Shown in pieces: positions 62,830 through 64,000 of a stretch of 64,000 nt of DNA (the first letter of the stretch is position 1; the number at the start of each line of letters is the position of its first letter). This DNA comes from an uncultured Moraxella sp. (GTDB lineage: Bacteria; Pseudomonadota; Gammaproteobacteria; Pseudomonadales; Moraxellaceae). The DNA lies in the NCBI RefSeq assembly GCF_945873075.1, contig NZ_CAMCBS010000003.1, forward strand, positions 62,001 to 126,000. The letters run 5' to 3'. The position numbers and the translations under genes are program-made. The notes beneath the pieces were generated by a model that made no database searches, had not been told where the DNA came from, and worked only from the letters and a program-made list of their open reading frames with translations.

Positions 62830-64000
62830 TTAAAACATTTTATCCACTGTGACAAACCAAGCACCACTTCGTCTGTCGTACAGATCCAAATTGCTATCGG
62901 TATGCTGATGACGATAATTCAGCTTAGGCACAAAGCCCTTGTAATTGAGCTTATTATGCCATACCGTACCGATAAACTGCGACTCGGTATCGTGTCTGAC
63001 TTTGCCATACCAAAAATTCGGTGCTAAAAACTCTCGCTTGGCATGTCGTAGCATCGCACGCACGCCCATGTCTTTACCATAATAACCCATGCCAAGTCGC
63101 AAGCCTTGTCGATTCGATGACTCAGAGACATCTTGCAGGCGTTCGTGTCGAGCTTCCATCCCGACATAGTATAGCCACTGGTCAGTCGGCTGATACAACG
63201 CCATTACAAGACCTTCATTGGCATGGCCATCATATCGCTTGCTGATGTCATGATCATCGTAGCGTTTTTGGCTGTGTGTGGCGTTCACTGTCAGCTGCCA
63301 ATTGGCACTCATGCGATGCGTGGCACTAGCGCCAATACCCCACTGCTGTTGGTACTGATCCCCGCCAAGCCAGTCTTGGGCGATAAAAGGTGTGATGCCA
63401 ACGGTGGACTTAATGGTTTTATAGCGATAGCCAAGCTCACCACGCAGAGATAACTCATCATAATCTCGTTCGCTCGGATAATAAATCCCATCCATCCCTG
63501 CCGAAGCATACAGATGATGCCTGCCTGTGACATTATGCTCATCATCAATGCCGATATTATAGCGCAGTCCTGTAGCGGATTTAGGCTGAGATTCTTCATC
63601 AAAGATAAATGTCATTCCACCGATGTCAAATTCACGCAAGGATGATGCGTTATTCACATTGTCATTTTGTTCAATATTCAGCCCAAAGCTTGGCTTAGCT
63701 CGTTCTATTTTCTTGATGGCAGATAAATACTGCTCGCTAATCGCCTGCATCGGCGCAGGCAGTGATGGCTTGATGGCTTCAAAGGCGCGCTTGGCATCAC
63801 GATATTGTTTATTTTCAAAATACATCACTGCCAGATCAAACTTCGGGAAAATCAGCGCAGGGTCTTGGGTAATTTTTTCGTAATGCTTGATGGCTTGGTT
63901 GTGCTTGGCTTGTGAGCGTAGCATCGCCCCCATCGCATAGTCGTACAGTACAGGATCGTGATTGCTTTTTTGTTGATATGCTACCAAAGCTTTGGCAAGC
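62830..64000 (-). CDS. Slam-like outer-membrane protein (TPR N-terminus plus beta-barrel), 5' end outside window
   Basis: TPR-like HNQAIKHYEKITQDPALIFPKFDLAVMYFENKQYRDAKRAFEAIKP followed by barrel-like C-terminus ending VTVDKMF; frame open to position 64000. Confidence 0.75.
   Translation of the reverse strand, partial: LAKALVAYQQKSNHDPVLYDYAMGAMLRSQAKHNQAIKHYEKITQDPALIFPKFDLAVMYFENKQYRDAKRAFEAIKPSLPAPMQAISEQYLSAIKKIERAKPSFGLNIEQNDNVNNASSLREFDIGGMTFIFDEESQPKSATGLRYNIGIDDEHNVTGRHHLYASAGMDGIYYPSERDYDELSLRGELGYRYKTIKSTVGITPFIAQDWLGGDQYQQQWGIGASATHRMSANWQLTVNATHSQKRYDDHDISKRYDGHANEGLVMALYQPTDQWLYYVGMEARHERLQDVSESSNRQGLRLGMGYYGKDMGVRAMLRHAKREFLAPNFWYGKVRHDTESQFIGTVWHNKLNYKGFVPKLNYRHQHTDSNLDLYDRRSGAWFVTVDKMF

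Overview
About 64 kb of ordinary-looking chromosome from a gammaproteobacterium, most likely Moraxella or another Moraxellaceae (inferred from gene content and order and the terminal Slam-like gene; no 16S in the window). I call ~54 protein genes and one tRNA-Leu(UAG). Most are housekeeping: prmC, ampG, cysB-like, xseB, purA, hisZ, corA, kef-type antiporter, lon, yciB, mnmC, queC, fruBKA, greA, carAB, ybeZ-ybeY, pyrF, lapA, ihfB, rpsA, cmk, tadA, ung, ppsA/ppsR, sthA, mscS, apbC, queA, tgt. No prophage, CRISPR array, transposase or integrase was seen. The most interesting signals are non-coding. (1) Two small islands of unknown ORFs (8.5-9.75 kb and 18.2-18.95 kb): every ORF stops within 0-6 nt of a palindromic repeat, the repeat copies face inward as inverted pairs, and one hairpin shows a compensatory base change. 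This looks like an ORF-plus-palindrome cassette system. (2) An unusual number of intrinsic-terminator-like hairpins lie between a plausible promoter and the start codon: upstream of carAB (with a 13-codon leader ORF and a U-rich tract, resembling E. coli pyrBI attenuation), a DUF475/TerC-like gene, greA (GraL-like), a DASS transporter, and between lapA and pyrF. All statements come from reading the sequence by eye; no searches or folding were run.
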